DNA of 64,000 nt from contig CASIAI010000008.1 of NCBI GenBank assembly GCA_949372655.1, positions 62,001 through 126,000 on the forward strand. Direction: 5' to 3'. How positions within the stretch are numbered: position 1 is the first letter of the stretch; the number at the start of each line of letters is the position of its first letter. Shown piece by piece: positions 55,556 to 63,889 of this stretch. Made by a program: the position numbers and the translations under genes. Under the pieces are notes generated by a model. The model was given only the letters and a program-made list of their open reading frames with translations. It was not told the DNA's origin and made no database searches. The DNA comes from Candidatus Poseidoniaceae archaeon. Its GTDB lineage: Archaea > Thermoplasmatota > Poseidoniia > Poseidoniales > Poseidoniaceae.

Positions 55556-55768
55556 TTACATAGAGAACCCGCTGTTCTCTCTTTCCAAATCTAATGCACC
55601 ACTGGTGTGCATTAAAAATTGGGAAAAATACGATGCTACGCACTGATTTACATCATTAAAATTATCTGTAAAATAGTTTAATTTAGGCATTTCTATAGCA
55701 CCTAATTGGGCTTCACTGCCCTTTCTAACTATTTTACTAAGATTATTTTTCAAGTCCTCCAAAATCAT
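55556..55768 (-). CDS. Possible 70-residue protein (doubtful)
   Basis: The open frame MILEDLKNNLSKIVRKGSEA... is soluble and charged, with no recognised family. Two hairpins fall inside it (55562-55580 and 55592-55614), one of them at its last codons, which argues that the sequence may be regulatory and not coding. It lies just upstream of the Gly-Gln protein on the same strand. I list it because it is the only candidate gene in this 330-bp spacer. Confidence 0.3.
   Translation of the reverse strand: MILEDLKNNLSKIVRKGSEAQLGAIEMPKLNYFTDNFNDVNQCVASYFSQFLMHTSGALDLERENSGFSM
55562..55580. repeat. Hairpin element copy A
   Basis: A seven-pair stem agagaac/gttctct closes the five-base loop ccgct. 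It has the same stem length, loop size and stem core as copy B at 55790-55808, with one compensatory pair change (A-T here, G-C there). Confidence 0.7.
55592..55614. repeat. Inverted repeat taatgcac / gtgcatta
   Basis: An eight-pair perfect inverted repeat with the seven-base loop cactggt lies 11 bases from hairpin copy A. It could be an operator-like palindrome or an RNA hairpin in the leader of the Gly-Gln protein gene. Confidence 0.5.
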
Positions 55769-55789
55769 CGTATTTCACGGGTTGTTCTT

Positions 55790-55808
55790 AGGGAACCCAG
55801 CGTTCCCT
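55790..55808. repeat. Hairpin element copy B
   Basis: A seven-pair stem agggaac/gttccct closes the five-base loop ccagc. It matches copy A with one covarying base pair. It lies between the 55857-56528 gene and the doubtful 70-residue ORF, so it may end the former transcript (minus strand). Confidence 0.7.
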
Positions 55809-55856
55809 CTAATAAGTCGAACAAACCCACACTATATGAAAGACGCGACAAATTGA

Positions 55857-56528
55857 TTATTCGCTAAAGGCAATCGCTGGTAATAGAATAGAAGCTTCAT
55901 GGGAAAGAACAAATCTTGCAATATAATCTGCTAAATTAGAGTCTGCAAATGCATGTAATCGTTCAGAACCATTTCCCTTTGCATCATCAAAAAGTTTCAA
56001 TGTCAGCCCTTTTTCTTGGCGAGATAATGCTATTTTCGCAGCCCTAATCGCATTTGACCCCTCGATACCGTCATGCCCAATAGCATTCATTCCAAGATAA
56101 TGGACTAGTTTACCCTGTCTTACGCCCTTTTTACCTTCTAATGCGAGCATTCCTAGGATAATGAATTGATCTCTTTTTGCTGCATTCCACCGATGGTAAT
56201 CGCCAGAAAACTTTTCCTCGAACCTATCGATAAGTTCGCTATATTGCTCGGGAAGGGAGGTTTTATCGATCGGCTTGACTTTTTGTTTTGTGTTGACTCG
56301 TACATTTTTCGGCATAATATCTGAAAATGGCGTCCAAAGACATTCTTTATCCAGCCAAGTATTCAGTTTATCGTAGAATACGGGGTCTGTTTTTCGCCAA
56401 TCCCATACACTGCGTTTCAGTAGTTCTGGGGCTAACGAGGCAAAGCCGTCAGGATCTTGGACTGCAAGTTCTTTGAATGCTGCTAGGTAACGTTCAACCC
56501 TTTTGTCCGTCTCAGCTTGCTCCGCCAT
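55857..56528 (-). CDS. Hypothetical soluble protein
   Basis: No family is recognised. About 223 residues are largely helical (RVERYLAAFKELAV, QYSELIDRFEEKFSGDYHRW, DQFIILGMLALEGKKGVRQG), with no signal or membrane segment. I use ATG 56528 (MAEQAETDKR). A TATA-like box at 56551-56560 would place transcription start at or next to this ATG, giving a leaderless message, whereas the longer track start lies upstream of that box. Confidence 0.68.
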   Translation of the reverse strand: MAEQAETDKRVERYLAAFKELAVQDPDGFASLAPELLKRSVWDWRKTDPVFYDKLNTWLDKECLWTPFSDIMPKNVRVNTKQKVKPIDKTSLPEQYSELIDRFEEKFSGDYHRWNAAKRDQFIILGMLALEGKKGVRQGKLVHYLGMNAIGHDGIEGSNAIRAAKIALSRQEKGLTLKLFDDAKGNGSERLHAFADSNLADYIARFVLSHEASILLPAIAFSE

Positions 56529-56550
56529 GCTATTGTTCTCTTTAGAACTT

Positions 56551-56560
56551 GTATAATATG
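56551..56560 (-). promoter_or_regulatory. TATA-like box of the 55857-56528 gene
   Basis: The motif catattatac (minus strand) is centred about 27 bases before ATG 56528, the archaeal box-A to start distance. It supports the shorter, leaderless start. Confidence 0.5.
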
Positions 56561-56679
56561 TTTTTTTCTTGTTGGCATTTATCTGTTGCATCATTGCACA
56601 TCCTTTTTACCCGAAATAATCACTGAGAGTTGATTTTCCACTATCATACAAATTATTCAGGGTTTATGAACAATTCATA

Positions 56680-57201
56680 TCATAGTTGCTTCATCATAGA
56701 CCTATGCAGACCAATACCTTCTATGGAATAAGGTTCATCAATAATTTCCCAACCTTGTGATTGGTAGAAAGATATAGCATGCTCTCTAGCCTGTAAGAAA
56801 CCAAATTTAGCATTGAAATGCTCTTTCGAGGCCTCTTCCAGATTTGATAATACTTGTGCTGCTAAGCCTTTCCGCCTATCTTCAGATAGAGTACCCATCT
56901 GTCTTATCTGGATCGCTGGCCTAAAGTTAGATATTGAAGAAAGTGGACTAAAACCTGGGCATTTGGTAGCATCTGGACCTGCATGGTCGGCGGCAGAACC
57001 ATCACTATCAAACGGTATAATATGGGCGCGCCCTACGGCTCGAACTTTATGTTCCTTCACAAAATAGGAATGAATGGCTTGATTATCATCTATGAGAATT
57101 TCCGCCCCTCTTGGGAATCCAAGAGGCTCTCTAAGGACAAAATATCTACAATCATAGTATGCTGATGGAATGGTTTGCTGTGGAAGGATTGTCTTCAACA
57201 T
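56680..57201 (-). CDS. GNAT family N-acetyltransferase
   Basis: The C-terminal part has the acetyl-CoA loop 'RQMGTLSEDRRKGLAAQVLS' (R-x-x-G-x-A/G type) and the closing block 'AREHAISFYQSQGW', both diagnostic of GNAT. The N-terminal ~95 residues hold the acceptor-side strands (FVLREPLGFPRG) and a loop with 'DATKCPGF'. At 173 residues it is a normal single-domain enzyme. The acceptor is unknown. It is divergent from tRNA-Cys. Confidence 0.88.
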   Translation of the reverse strand: MLKTILPQQTIPSAYYDCRYFVLREPLGFPRGAEILIDDNQAIHSYFVKEHKVRAVGRAHIIPFDSDGSAADHAGPDATKCPGFSPLSSISNFRPAIQIRQMGTLSEDRRKGLAAQVLSNLEEASKEHFNAKFGFLQAREHAISFYQSQGWEIIDEPYSIEGIGLHRSMMKQL

Positions 57202-57344
57202 AAGTTCACCCGTATAGCCTCGCAGTCAGAAGTACTGCTTATTTGCCTGCTGCTAAACTACCAATGACTTAAACAAAACCTATGTTTCTAAATTTCTCAT
57301 TTAAGGTCGCGTTGAAATAGAACTTGTTAATCCGACAACCTACT

Positions 57345-57418
57345 GCACGGATGTCAGAGCGGCTATGAGCGGGATTGCAAATCCTGAGACCTGAGTTCAA
57401 ATCTCAGTCCGTGCTCCA
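57345..57418 (+). tRNA. tRNA-Cys (anticodon GCA)
   Basis: The acceptor is GCACGGA/TCCGTGC. The anticodon stem is CGGGA/TCCTG with loop TTGCAAA (anticodon GCA). The T arm contains TTCAAAT and the discriminator is T. CCA is encoded at 57416-57418, unlike the other four tRNAs here. Confidence 0.96.
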
Positions 57419-57507
57419 TTAAATTAGTAATATTATAGATAATTCTCACAAAGAATTGAAATGCGGAATTGCTTTCGACAAATTATTCCACTAAGGGGCG
57501 AGCGGTT

Positions 57508-58644
57508 ATGCCAGACATTAACAAGAATATCAAAAATGTTGGTACTGGCTTTGCATCCTTCCTTTCACCTCCCGGGCCAGAGGTTATACGATTTACTGTC
57601 GGTCAACCCGATTTTGATACCCCTCTGCCTGTTGTTCAATCCGCAAAAGATTCCCTAGATAGAGGTGAGACTACTTACACAAGGACCCAAGGTAGTGAAG
57701 AATTATGTTCGGCTGTATCTAGCCACCTAAGAAGATATGATATCTCAATTCCACCTGAAGATATCGTGGCATCTCCCGGATGTAAGCAAGCCATTCTTTA
57801 TGCGATGATGGCTACATTAGACGCTGGAGATGAGGTTTTGTTACTTGCCCCTGCATGGCCTTCATATGATGGGATGTTGAAGTTGCTTGGGGCCATTCCG
57901 ATACATGTGCCTGTAAATAGAGATAATTATCATCCAGACTTTGATGCATTGGAAAAAGCCATCACTAGTAAGACAAAAGCGATTTTGATAAACTCTCCAA
58001 ATAACCCTACGGGAGCTGTTTACAAACCATGGGAAGTTGAAAGACTAGCCAAATTAGCGAAAGATAACGATCTATGGATTATTGATGATATGATTTATGC
58101 AACATTAGTCTGGGAAGATTATGGCTATACTTCACCCAGTATATTTGAGGACGGAAAAGATAGGACAATTACTGTTGGCGGCTTATCTAAAGGCTGGGCT
58201 ATGACAGGTTGGAGGCTCGGCTGGATTGGTGGACCTAGTATCGTAATTGATGCTGTGAAAAAAATTAATGCAAGTTCAGCAACCCATGTTGCTTCTTTCC
58301 TTATGCCTGCTGCTGTTACAGCTCTTTCCCTAGAAAAAGAAATAAAAGTTATGGCCAACTCATTTAGAGAACGTCGGGATATTATTCATAAATTACTTGA
58401 CGAACTCCCCGGCATATCGGTACCTAAGTCAGAAGGTGCATTCTATGCCTTGTGCGATATTACTGGCACAGGTATGGATGATGTGGAGTTCGCTACAAGA
58501 GCACTTCAAGAAGCACAAGTACAACTTATACCAGGTTCACTAATGCAAGGTGGAGAAGGTTTGGTAAGAATCTCATATGCAACTTCAATGGATAATATTG
58601 AGGAAGGCGTTAAACGCCTCGATGCTTGGTTATCAAATTTGTAA
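57508..58644 (+). CDS. PLP-dependent class I aminotransferase
   Basis: This is a fold-type I aminotransferase. 'SPNNPTGAVY' contacts the substrate carboxylate and cofactor, 'WIIDDMIYATLVW' holds the PLP-binding Asp and Tyr, and K228 in 'GGLSKGWAMTGWRLGW' forms the Schiff base. The final 'GEGLVRISYATSMDNIEEG' carries the conserved arginine. It is most like aspartate/aromatic aminotransferases of the subgroup I-gamma type. The substrate is uncertain. The track uses TTG 57469. ATG 57508 (MPDINKNIKN) has AGGGGCG upstream and is preferred. Confidence 0.93.
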   Translation: MPDINKNIKNVGTGFASFLSPPGPEVIRFTVGQPDFDTPLPVVQSAKDSLDRGETTYTRTQGSEELCSAVSSHLRRYDISIPPEDIVASPGCKQAILYAMMATLDAGDEVLLLAPAWPSYDGMLKLLGAIPIHVPVNRDNYHPDFDALEKAITSKTKAILINSPNNPTGAVYKPWEVERLAKLAKDNDLWIIDDMIYATLVWEDYGYTSPSIFEDGKDRTITVGGLSKGWAMTGWRLGWIGGPSIVIDAVKKINASSATHVASFLMPAAVTALSLEKEIKVMANSFRERRDIIHKLLDELPGISVPKSEGAFYALCDITGTGMDDVEFATRALQEAQVQLIPGSLMQGGEGLVRISYATSMDNIEEGVKRLDAWLSNL

Positions 58645-58680
58645 ACACTATTTGATAAATCACCATGGAAGTGGATTTTT

Positions 58681-59340
58681 ATGCCTGAAGAAGATGCTAT
58701 CTCAGAATTAATACTTTCAGCGGACACCATACATATTTTTGGAAGTGGCCTGAATACTGAAAGGCCGGCTCATAGAGCAATACATGATTTACAGGATGAT
58801 GGATGGAGGCTGGTTCCTATCCATGTAAAAGATGCAGGTGCAACTATTTCCAATATTCCGATTCGGAAAGAAATTGATGAAGGAATTATCCCCGAAGTCG
58901 TAGTATTATTTCTTGCCCCTGAAAGAGCCTTAAGTGTGGTAAAGCAATTTTTATTTAGATTTCAAAGACCTGATTTCCCCTTGGTATGGTTCCAGAGAGG
59001 AGCCAAAAACGATGATGCTGTATCGATGTTAGAGGATTTAGGCGTGGATTTTGTAGTCGAAGATTGTATTGTAGAACATATCAAACGTAACTCACTAAGT
59101 AAGAACCCCAAAATACCGGTGTTACCGTGGTTTAGGCAAACTAAAGATCTATCGCTTGATGGTTGTTCTGTTTGGTCTGCATTCAATGGCCAAGAAACCG
59201 ACATCCTATTTGAAACAGAATTCGAATGGGTGGGAGACCTGTGGGACTTAGAAGCATCACAACATATTATTCCTCGTTACATACGTTCTATGAAGAAAGA
59301 GAATGAATCCCTCGAGCAATTAGCATTACGATTAAGTTGA
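58681..59340 (+). CDS. CoA-binding domain protein (YccU-like) with C-terminal extension
   Basis: Residues ~10-140 match CoA_binding_2: 'IHIFGSGLNTERPAHRAIHD', 'GWRLVPIHVKDAG', 'IPEVVVLFLAPERALSVVKQ', 'PLVWFQRGAKNDDA', and 'VDFVVEDCIVEH' with the conserved cysteine. These proteins bind CoA through a Rossmann-like fold. The role is unclear. The ~80-residue C-terminal extension (TKDLSLDGCSVWSAFNGQET...) is not recognised. It follows the aminotransferase by 36 bases and probably shares its transcript. Confidence 0.82.
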   Translation: MPEEDAISELILSADTIHIFGSGLNTERPAHRAIHDLQDDGWRLVPIHVKDAGATISNIPIRKEIDEGIIPEVVVLFLAPERALSVVKQFLFRFQRPDFPLVWFQRGAKNDDAVSMLEDLGVDFVVEDCIVEHIKRNSLSKNPKIPVLPWFRQTKDLSLDGCSVWSAFNGQETDILFETEFEWVGDLWDLEASQHIIPRYIRSMKKENESLEQLALRLS

Positions 59341-60417
59341 GGATACCTTGTATAGTGTACCACCGTTTCCAAATATAGCATAGTATAGTTCACCAGAAGG
59401 ACTGAACCTCATTGGAAGGGGGGTTCCTAAATTCTTAGCAAATACTGATGTTTCACTATCCCATCCTGAAAAATTACCTTCAGCATCAAAAGAAGGAGTA
59501 AAATCTACTCTAATCAACTGATGACCTTGTGGTAGAATTGTATTCCATGACCCATAAACAGTGGCGTAAACCGTGTGTCCGCTTCCTTCTGAAAGACCCG
59601 GCAAATTCGAATTTTGTGGCCGAACGTCAATACCATTTACCGATGTATGTGGGGTCCATGTTGCGATTGGGCCTTGAGTGCCTTCTGGGATGGGAGTCTC
59701 TGGCTCATCATCTGGCCACCCATATGACTCTCCAGCAATAAGGAGATTGATCTCTTCAGGTGGATGGTCTCCATCCCAATCTCTACCATTATCTGTAAAA
59801 ACATAGCCCATTGATTCTATCCACACACCGTCAAAAGAATTACGTACACCTGAGGCAATTACTCCATGGTCACCACTGATTGGGTCAACCCAAAGAAGAG
59901 CTGCATTACGTGGATCTTCTTCTTGACAGACATTGCATGTTGAACCTACATGCCAAATTAAAGTTCCATTTGGCATTGAATTAATAGCATTGGTTTGATG
60001 GTTACCAGTTGGTACGTCTTCAACCAAATTTGTACGATTGGTTAGTTCCCAATCAATACCTCTGTCATATCTAGACAGAGAACCAGATTCAGAAACAAAG
60101 AGGTGATCTTGAGAAATATGGATCCCATGAGGATAATTTAAATCTTCTAAGATGGTAGTTTGGGAAAAGTCTTGTGATGTATTGAATAAAATTATTCTAT
60201 GACCGTCTCTATCGCACATCAATAAATTCTCAAATTCATCCCATTCCATACATGTCGGTCCACCAATGCCGCCAACAACTTTCTCGATTTCATACCCATC
60301 GATCAAAACATCATTTGATGGCGTAGCATAGGGATAAATTTCCCTTGCCAATAATAAAAAAGCAAGTGTCAATGCCACAGGCGCCGCATGTAGAGCAATA
60401 TGACGGCGAAGACCCAT
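59332..60417 (-). CDS. PQQ-dependent sugar dehydrogenase-like six-blade propeller, membrane-anchored
   Basis: An N-terminal helix (APVALTLAFLLLAREIYPYA) anchors or exports the protein. The rest is a beta-propeller with the soluble glucose/sorbosone dehydrogenase pattern: 'GPTCMEWDEFENLLMCDRDG', 'GVRNSFDGVWIESM', 'FTDNGRDWDGDHPPEEINLL' and 'AGESYGWP'. Such proteins oxidise sugars with PQQ outside the cell. The track start is GTG 60477, which overlaps the FAS1 gene stop (GTGA). I used ATG 60417, after AAGGGC, but the GTG is possible. Its 3' end overlaps the CoA-binding gene by 9 bases. Confidence 0.85.
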   Translation of the reverse strand: MGLRRHIALHAAPVALTLAFLLLAREIYPYATPSNDVLIDGYEIEKVVGGIGGPTCMEWDEFENLLMCDRDGHRIILFNTSQDFSQTTILEDLNYPHGIHISQDHLFVSESGSLSRYDRGIDWELTNRTNLVEDVPTGNHQTNAINSMPNGTLIWHVGSTCNVCQEEDPRNAALLWVDPISGDHGVIASGVRNSFDGVWIESMGYVFTDNGRDWDGDHPPEEINLLIAGESYGWPDDEPETPIPEGTQGPIATWTPHTSVNGIDVRPQNSNLPGLSEGSGHTVYATVYGSWNTILPQGHQLIRVDFTPSFDAEGNFSGWDSETSVFAKNLGTPLPMRFSPSGELYYAIFGNGGTLYKVSST

Positions 60418-60473
60418 GCCCTTGTGACAAGGGCCTTCGCTATCAAATTTCGCAATATATTGACCTATTATAT

Positions 60474-62588
60474 TCACTCATTCTTATTTCGAGCAAATAG
60501 TAGTGCGCCCATCAATGCTATTACTGCAGTTACTGAGACGAAACCAGGTGTATTACTGTCAGACTTATCGTCATCAGTTTTGACATCACCATTGTCAACA
60601 ACAACTACTCCACCGTCACCTACAACGACTTTCCCATACATTTCTGCTAGGATGTGAGGTTCACAAACATAGTAGAATGTTGAACTATCTTCGGTAAATG
60701 TGTATCTAAAGTCAACAGTGGTTTGGGAGGTTCCAGAGGTGATTCCTCCATCAACAAATACCTTTGACTTTTCTCCATCGACTTCCTTTACATTGTGAGC
60801 CATAGTTGCATCTGTCCATTGCCAGCATACAGTTTGACCTACATTGATTTCCAATACTGATGGGTTAAAGGCCATTCCTGACAGCCCAATTCCTACTGTG
60901 TAATCACAAGTCGCTAGTTCTTCTACTACTGGGTCTGCAGGTGGCATCAGAACTTTATCGATTATGTGAACTACTCCGTTTAGAGCAAGAACATCTGCAG
61001 TCACCACATTGGCATCATTGACCATAACTCCTGCAGTGTTAACTGTGAAGGTTAAGCTGTCTGTATTTACTGCAGCTGCGGTCATACCATCGGTGAGATC
61101 GGTGGACAGTACTGTTCCAGAAACGACGTGATATGTCAGAATATCAACCAGTGTTGCATTTTCTTCAACGGTATCGAATGTTGATAAATCAATTCCTGCT
61201 GCAGTAAATGCCTCATCTGTCGGTGCAAATACTGTGAAAGGACCTGTGCCTTGTAGTGTTGCGACCAAATCAGCCTGTGCTAATGCTGCAACTAATGCAG
61301 TGTGATATCCTGTTCCAGTAGCAATTGTTGGGATATCGACTAGGTCTGCAGGTGGCATCAGAACTTTATCGATTATGTGAACTACTCCGTTTAGAGCAAG
61401 AACATCTGCAGTCACCACATTGGCATCATTGACCATAACTCCTGCAGTGTTAACTGTGAAGGTTAAGCTGTCTGTATTTACTGCAGCTGCGGTCATACCA
61501 TCGGTGAGATCGGTGGACAGTACTGTTCCAGAAACGACGTGATATGTCAGAATATCAACCAGTGTTGCATTTTCTTCAACGGTATCGAATGTTGATAAAT
61601 CAATTCCTGCTGCAGTAAATGCCTCATCTGTCGGTGCAAATACTGTGAAAGGACCTGTGCCTTGTAGTGTTGCGACCAAATCAGCCTGTGCTAATGCTGC
61701 AACTAATGCAGTGTGATATCCTGTTCCAGTAGCAATTGTTGGGATATCCTCAAGGGTAACTGGAGTGATTAGTGAAAAGTCGGCAACCATCGAAGAGTGA
61801 ACCGTACAATAGTAACTCAGCGTATCATCATCACTAAATCCATCCTTGAAGAAGAGTGTGAAAGATTCACCGTCTGAAATTCCGGTAGTACTGGAACCGT
61901 CTCCAACAATCATGATGTCGGTGGTTGAGGCAGCCTCATAGCCGCTATCGCTGATATAGAATGGGTGAGTAGAGGGATTATTGAGTCGCTGGAATTTATA
62001 ATTCTTTGATGTATCAATATCGACGATTTCGTTAGTACCGGCTGCATCAGAATAAAACTGGTAATATGGAGAAGTCATTGAACCATCACTGACAAAAACG
62101 TCAACTGGGGGCATCAATACTTTGTCGATAATGTGTATGACACCATTTGATGATTCAACATCTGCGGTAACAACTTTTGCATCGTTAACCATAACTCCTG
62201 CAGTATTGACTGTGAAGGTTAGGCTGTCTGTATTTAATGCCGCTGCGTCCATACCATCTGTTAGGTCGGTTGAAAGCACTGTACCGGAAACAACGTGATA
62301 TGTTAGAATATCAGCTAATGTCGCATTTTCTTCGTCGGTATCAAATGTCGACAAGTCAATTCCTGCTGCGGTAAATGCCTCATCTGTCGGGGCAAATACT
62401 GTGAAGGGCCCTGTGCCTTGTAAGGTAGTCACTAGGTCTGCTTGAGTAAGCGCGGCGACCAAGGAATTGTGATAGCCAGTTCCTGCGGCATTGGCAGGGA
62501 TATCGTCGTTCTCATCGGCGGATACGCTCAATGGAACGGTTGATATCATGAAGCAGGCTACAATTAAACAGATCAATTTCTTTCTCAT
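60474..62588 (-). CDS. Secreted fasciclin (FAS1) protein with two cupredoxin-like domains and PGF-CTERM-like tail
   Basis: The domain order is signal peptide, FAS1-1 (~30-160), cupredoxin-like (~165-275, 'YYCTVHSSMVADF'), FAS1-2, FAS1-3, a plastocyanin/azurin-like domain (~560-660), and a C-terminal tail. The last cupredoxin has the type 1 copper set: His in 'MAHNV' and C, H, M in 'YYVCEPHILAEMYG'. FAS1 domains mediate adhesion. The end 'TPGFVSVTAVIALMGALLFA' then RNKNE matches a PGF-CTERM archaeosortase sorting signal. FAS1-2 and FAS1-3 are encoded by a perfect tandem duplication. Role: surface adhesion plus copper binding or electron transfer, by inference. Confidence 0.9.
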   Translation of the reverse strand: MRKKLICLIVACFMISTVPLSVSADENDDIPANAAGTGYHNSLVAALTQADLVTTLQGTGPFTVFAPTDEAFTAAGIDLSTFDTDEENATLADILTYHVVSGTVLSTDLTDGMDAAALNTDSLTFTVNTAGVMVNDAKVVTADVESSNGVIHIIDKVLMPPVDVFVSDGSMTSPYYQFYSDAAGTNEIVDIDTSKNYKFQRLNNPSTHPFYISDSGYEAASTTDIMIVGDGSSTTGISDGESFTLFFKDGFSDDDTLSYYCTVHSSMVADFSLITPVTLEDIPTIATGTGYHTALVAALAQADLVATLQGTGPFTVFAPTDEAFTAAGIDLSTFDTVEENATLVDILTYHVVSGTVLSTDLTDGMTAAAVNTDSLTFTVNTAGVMVNDANVVTADVLALNGVVHIIDKVLMPPADLVDIPTIATGTGYHTALVAALAQADLVATLQGTGPFTVFAPTDEAFTAAGIDLSTFDTVEENATLVDILTYHVVSGTVLSTDLTDGMTAAAVNTDSLTFTVNTAGVMVNDANVVTADVLALNGVVHIIDKVLMPPADPVVEELATCDYTVGIGLSGMAFNPSVLEINVGQTVCWQWTDATMAHNVKEVDGEKSKVFVDGGITSGTSQTTVDFRYTFTEDSSTFYYVCEPHILAEMYGKVVVGDGGVVVVDNGDVKTDDDKSDSNTPGFVSVTAVIALMGALLFARNKNE
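60932..61753 (-). repeat. 411-bp perfect tandem duplication (FAS1 domains 2 and 3)
   Basis: Bases 60932-61337 and 61343-61748 are identical by line-by-line reading, offset 411 (137 codons), so the copies are in frame. The first FAS1 domain (about 62100-62500) is clearly related but diverged. The identity implies a recent duplication, gene conversion or an assembly effect. Confidence 0.92.
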
Positions 62589-62638
62589 ATCACTAACGGA
62601 TTAAATACCCATTATAAAGTCCTGTAAATTTCCTTGGG

Positions 62639-63889
62639 CTAAAATGGAGAACGATACTCTTTGACATCCTCAGCTATTCGGAGTAATTGGTTGTATTTTG
62701 CTACTCTGTCAGAACGAGCCGGTGCTCCGGTTTTGATTTGGCCAGCCCTAGTTCCAACAGCTAAATCTGCTATCGTAACATCTTCGGTTTCCCCGCTTCT
62801 ATGAGAAATAACGTTATTGAAACCATTTGATGAGGCAAGGTCCATTGCTTCAAGGGTCTCTGTGACCGTGCCAACTTGGTTTACTTTGACTAACATTGCA
62901 TTTGCCGCGCCGATCTCTATTCCTTGGGCTAGACGCTCCGATTGAGTTACGAATAAATCATCACCTACGGTTTGTACTCTATGGCCATCTCTCTTGGTAA
63001 AGTTAGACCACCCGCGCCAGTCATCTTCTCCAAACCCATCTTCGATAGAAAGTATTGGATAATCGTCAAGCCAACCTGAATATACGTCGGATAATTCATC
63101 ACTTGAGAGGACTTTACCGTCCATATGATAGCCATCGTCATGGTGGAATTCTGTCGCTGCAACATCTAATGCAATACCCATTTGTTCTGTTGAATATCCT
63201 GCACCTTCAATCGCTCTAACCATGTATTTCAGGCCTTCTTCATTTGCAGGTAAATTCGGTGCAAAACCTCCTTCATCACCAACTCCGCCCAGTAGACCAT
63301 CTGCTTTCAGTTCTCTTTTCAAAGAATGATAGGTTTCCACTCCTGCGCGAAGGCCTTCTTGAAAGGTATCAAAACCATGTGGCATGACCATAAATTCTTG
63401 AACGTCAACATTACTTGCCGCATGTGCGCCACCATTTAGAATATTCAGCATAGGGACTGGCATTAAACCTCCAGCCACTCCTCCAATATACTTCCAAAGA
63501 GGTAATTCGTGAACCGCTGCACCTGAATGCAAGCAGGCCAATGATACTCCGAGCATTGCATTCGCCCCTAATGATGATTTGTTTTGGGTCCCATCAAGTT
63601 CTATCATGACTTCATCGATTACTTTCTGCTCGTCAACAGGTAAGCCGACTAGAGCCTCTTCAATTCTCTGAGAAACGTTGTCTACTGCTTGGTCTACTCC
63701 CTTGCCTAGATATCTTGTTTTGTCGCCATCGCGCATTTCTATCGCTTCATAGGCTCCAGTTGAGGCACCGGAAGGGACGGCTGCTCTACCCATTAGAATA
63801 CCATCGACATAACAATCAACTTCTACTGTTGGATTACCCCGGCTGTCAAGAATCATTCTTGCGTTTAACCCTGAAATATGACCGGTCAT
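62639..63889 (-). CDS. eno: Enolase (phosphopyruvate hydratase)
   Basis: The enolase landmarks are 'ARMILDSRGNPTVEVD', the flexible loop 'VPSGASTGAYEA', 'LNGGAHAASNVDVQEFMVMP', the metal ligands around 'SIEDGFGEDDW' and 'VGDDLFVTQ', the catalytic lysine region 'AMLVKVNQVGTVTE', and 'SHRSGETEDVTIADLAVG'. At 416 residues from ATG 63889 (MTGHISGLNAR) it is of normal length. AGGGAA lies about 6 nt upstream. The track's longer start adds 18 residues not found in the family. It converts 2-phosphoglycerate to phosphoenolpyruvate in glycolysis and gluconeogenesis. Confidence 0.98.
   Translation of the reverse strand: MTGHISGLNARMILDSRGNPTVEVDCYVDGILMGRAAVPSGASTGAYEAIEMRDGDKTRYLGKGVDQAVDNVSQRIEEALVGLPVDEQKVIDEVMIELDGTQNKSSLGANAMLGVSLACLHSGAAVHELPLWKYIGGVAGGLMPVPMLNILNGGAHAASNVDVQEFMVMPHGFDTFQEGLRAGVETYHSLKRELKADGLLGGVGDEGGFAPNLPANEEGLKYMVRAIEGAGYSTEQMGIALDVAATEFHHDDGYHMDGKVLSSDELSDVYSGWLDDYPILSIEDGFGEDDWRGWSNFTKRDGHRVQTVGDDLFVTQSERLAQGIEIGAANAMLVKVNQVGTVTETLEAMDLASSNGFNNVISHRSGETEDVTIADLAVGTRAGQIKTGAPARSDRVAKYNQLLRIAEDVKEYRSPF

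Larger units (their letters stand above)
55527..55856. other. 330-bp spacer between the Gly-Gln protein and 55857 gene
   Basis: Apart from the doubtful 70-codon frame, this stretch holds three inverted repeats (55562-55580, 55592-55614, 55790-55808). I see no tRNA and no other convincing gene in it. It probably contains the promoter and leader of the 53733-55526 gene. Confidence 0.5.

Noticed and set aside
60932-61753. Possible CRISPR-like or insertion-derived direct repeat
   Set aside because: There are only two long, adjacent, in-frame copies encoding FAS1 domains, with no spacers and no transposase.
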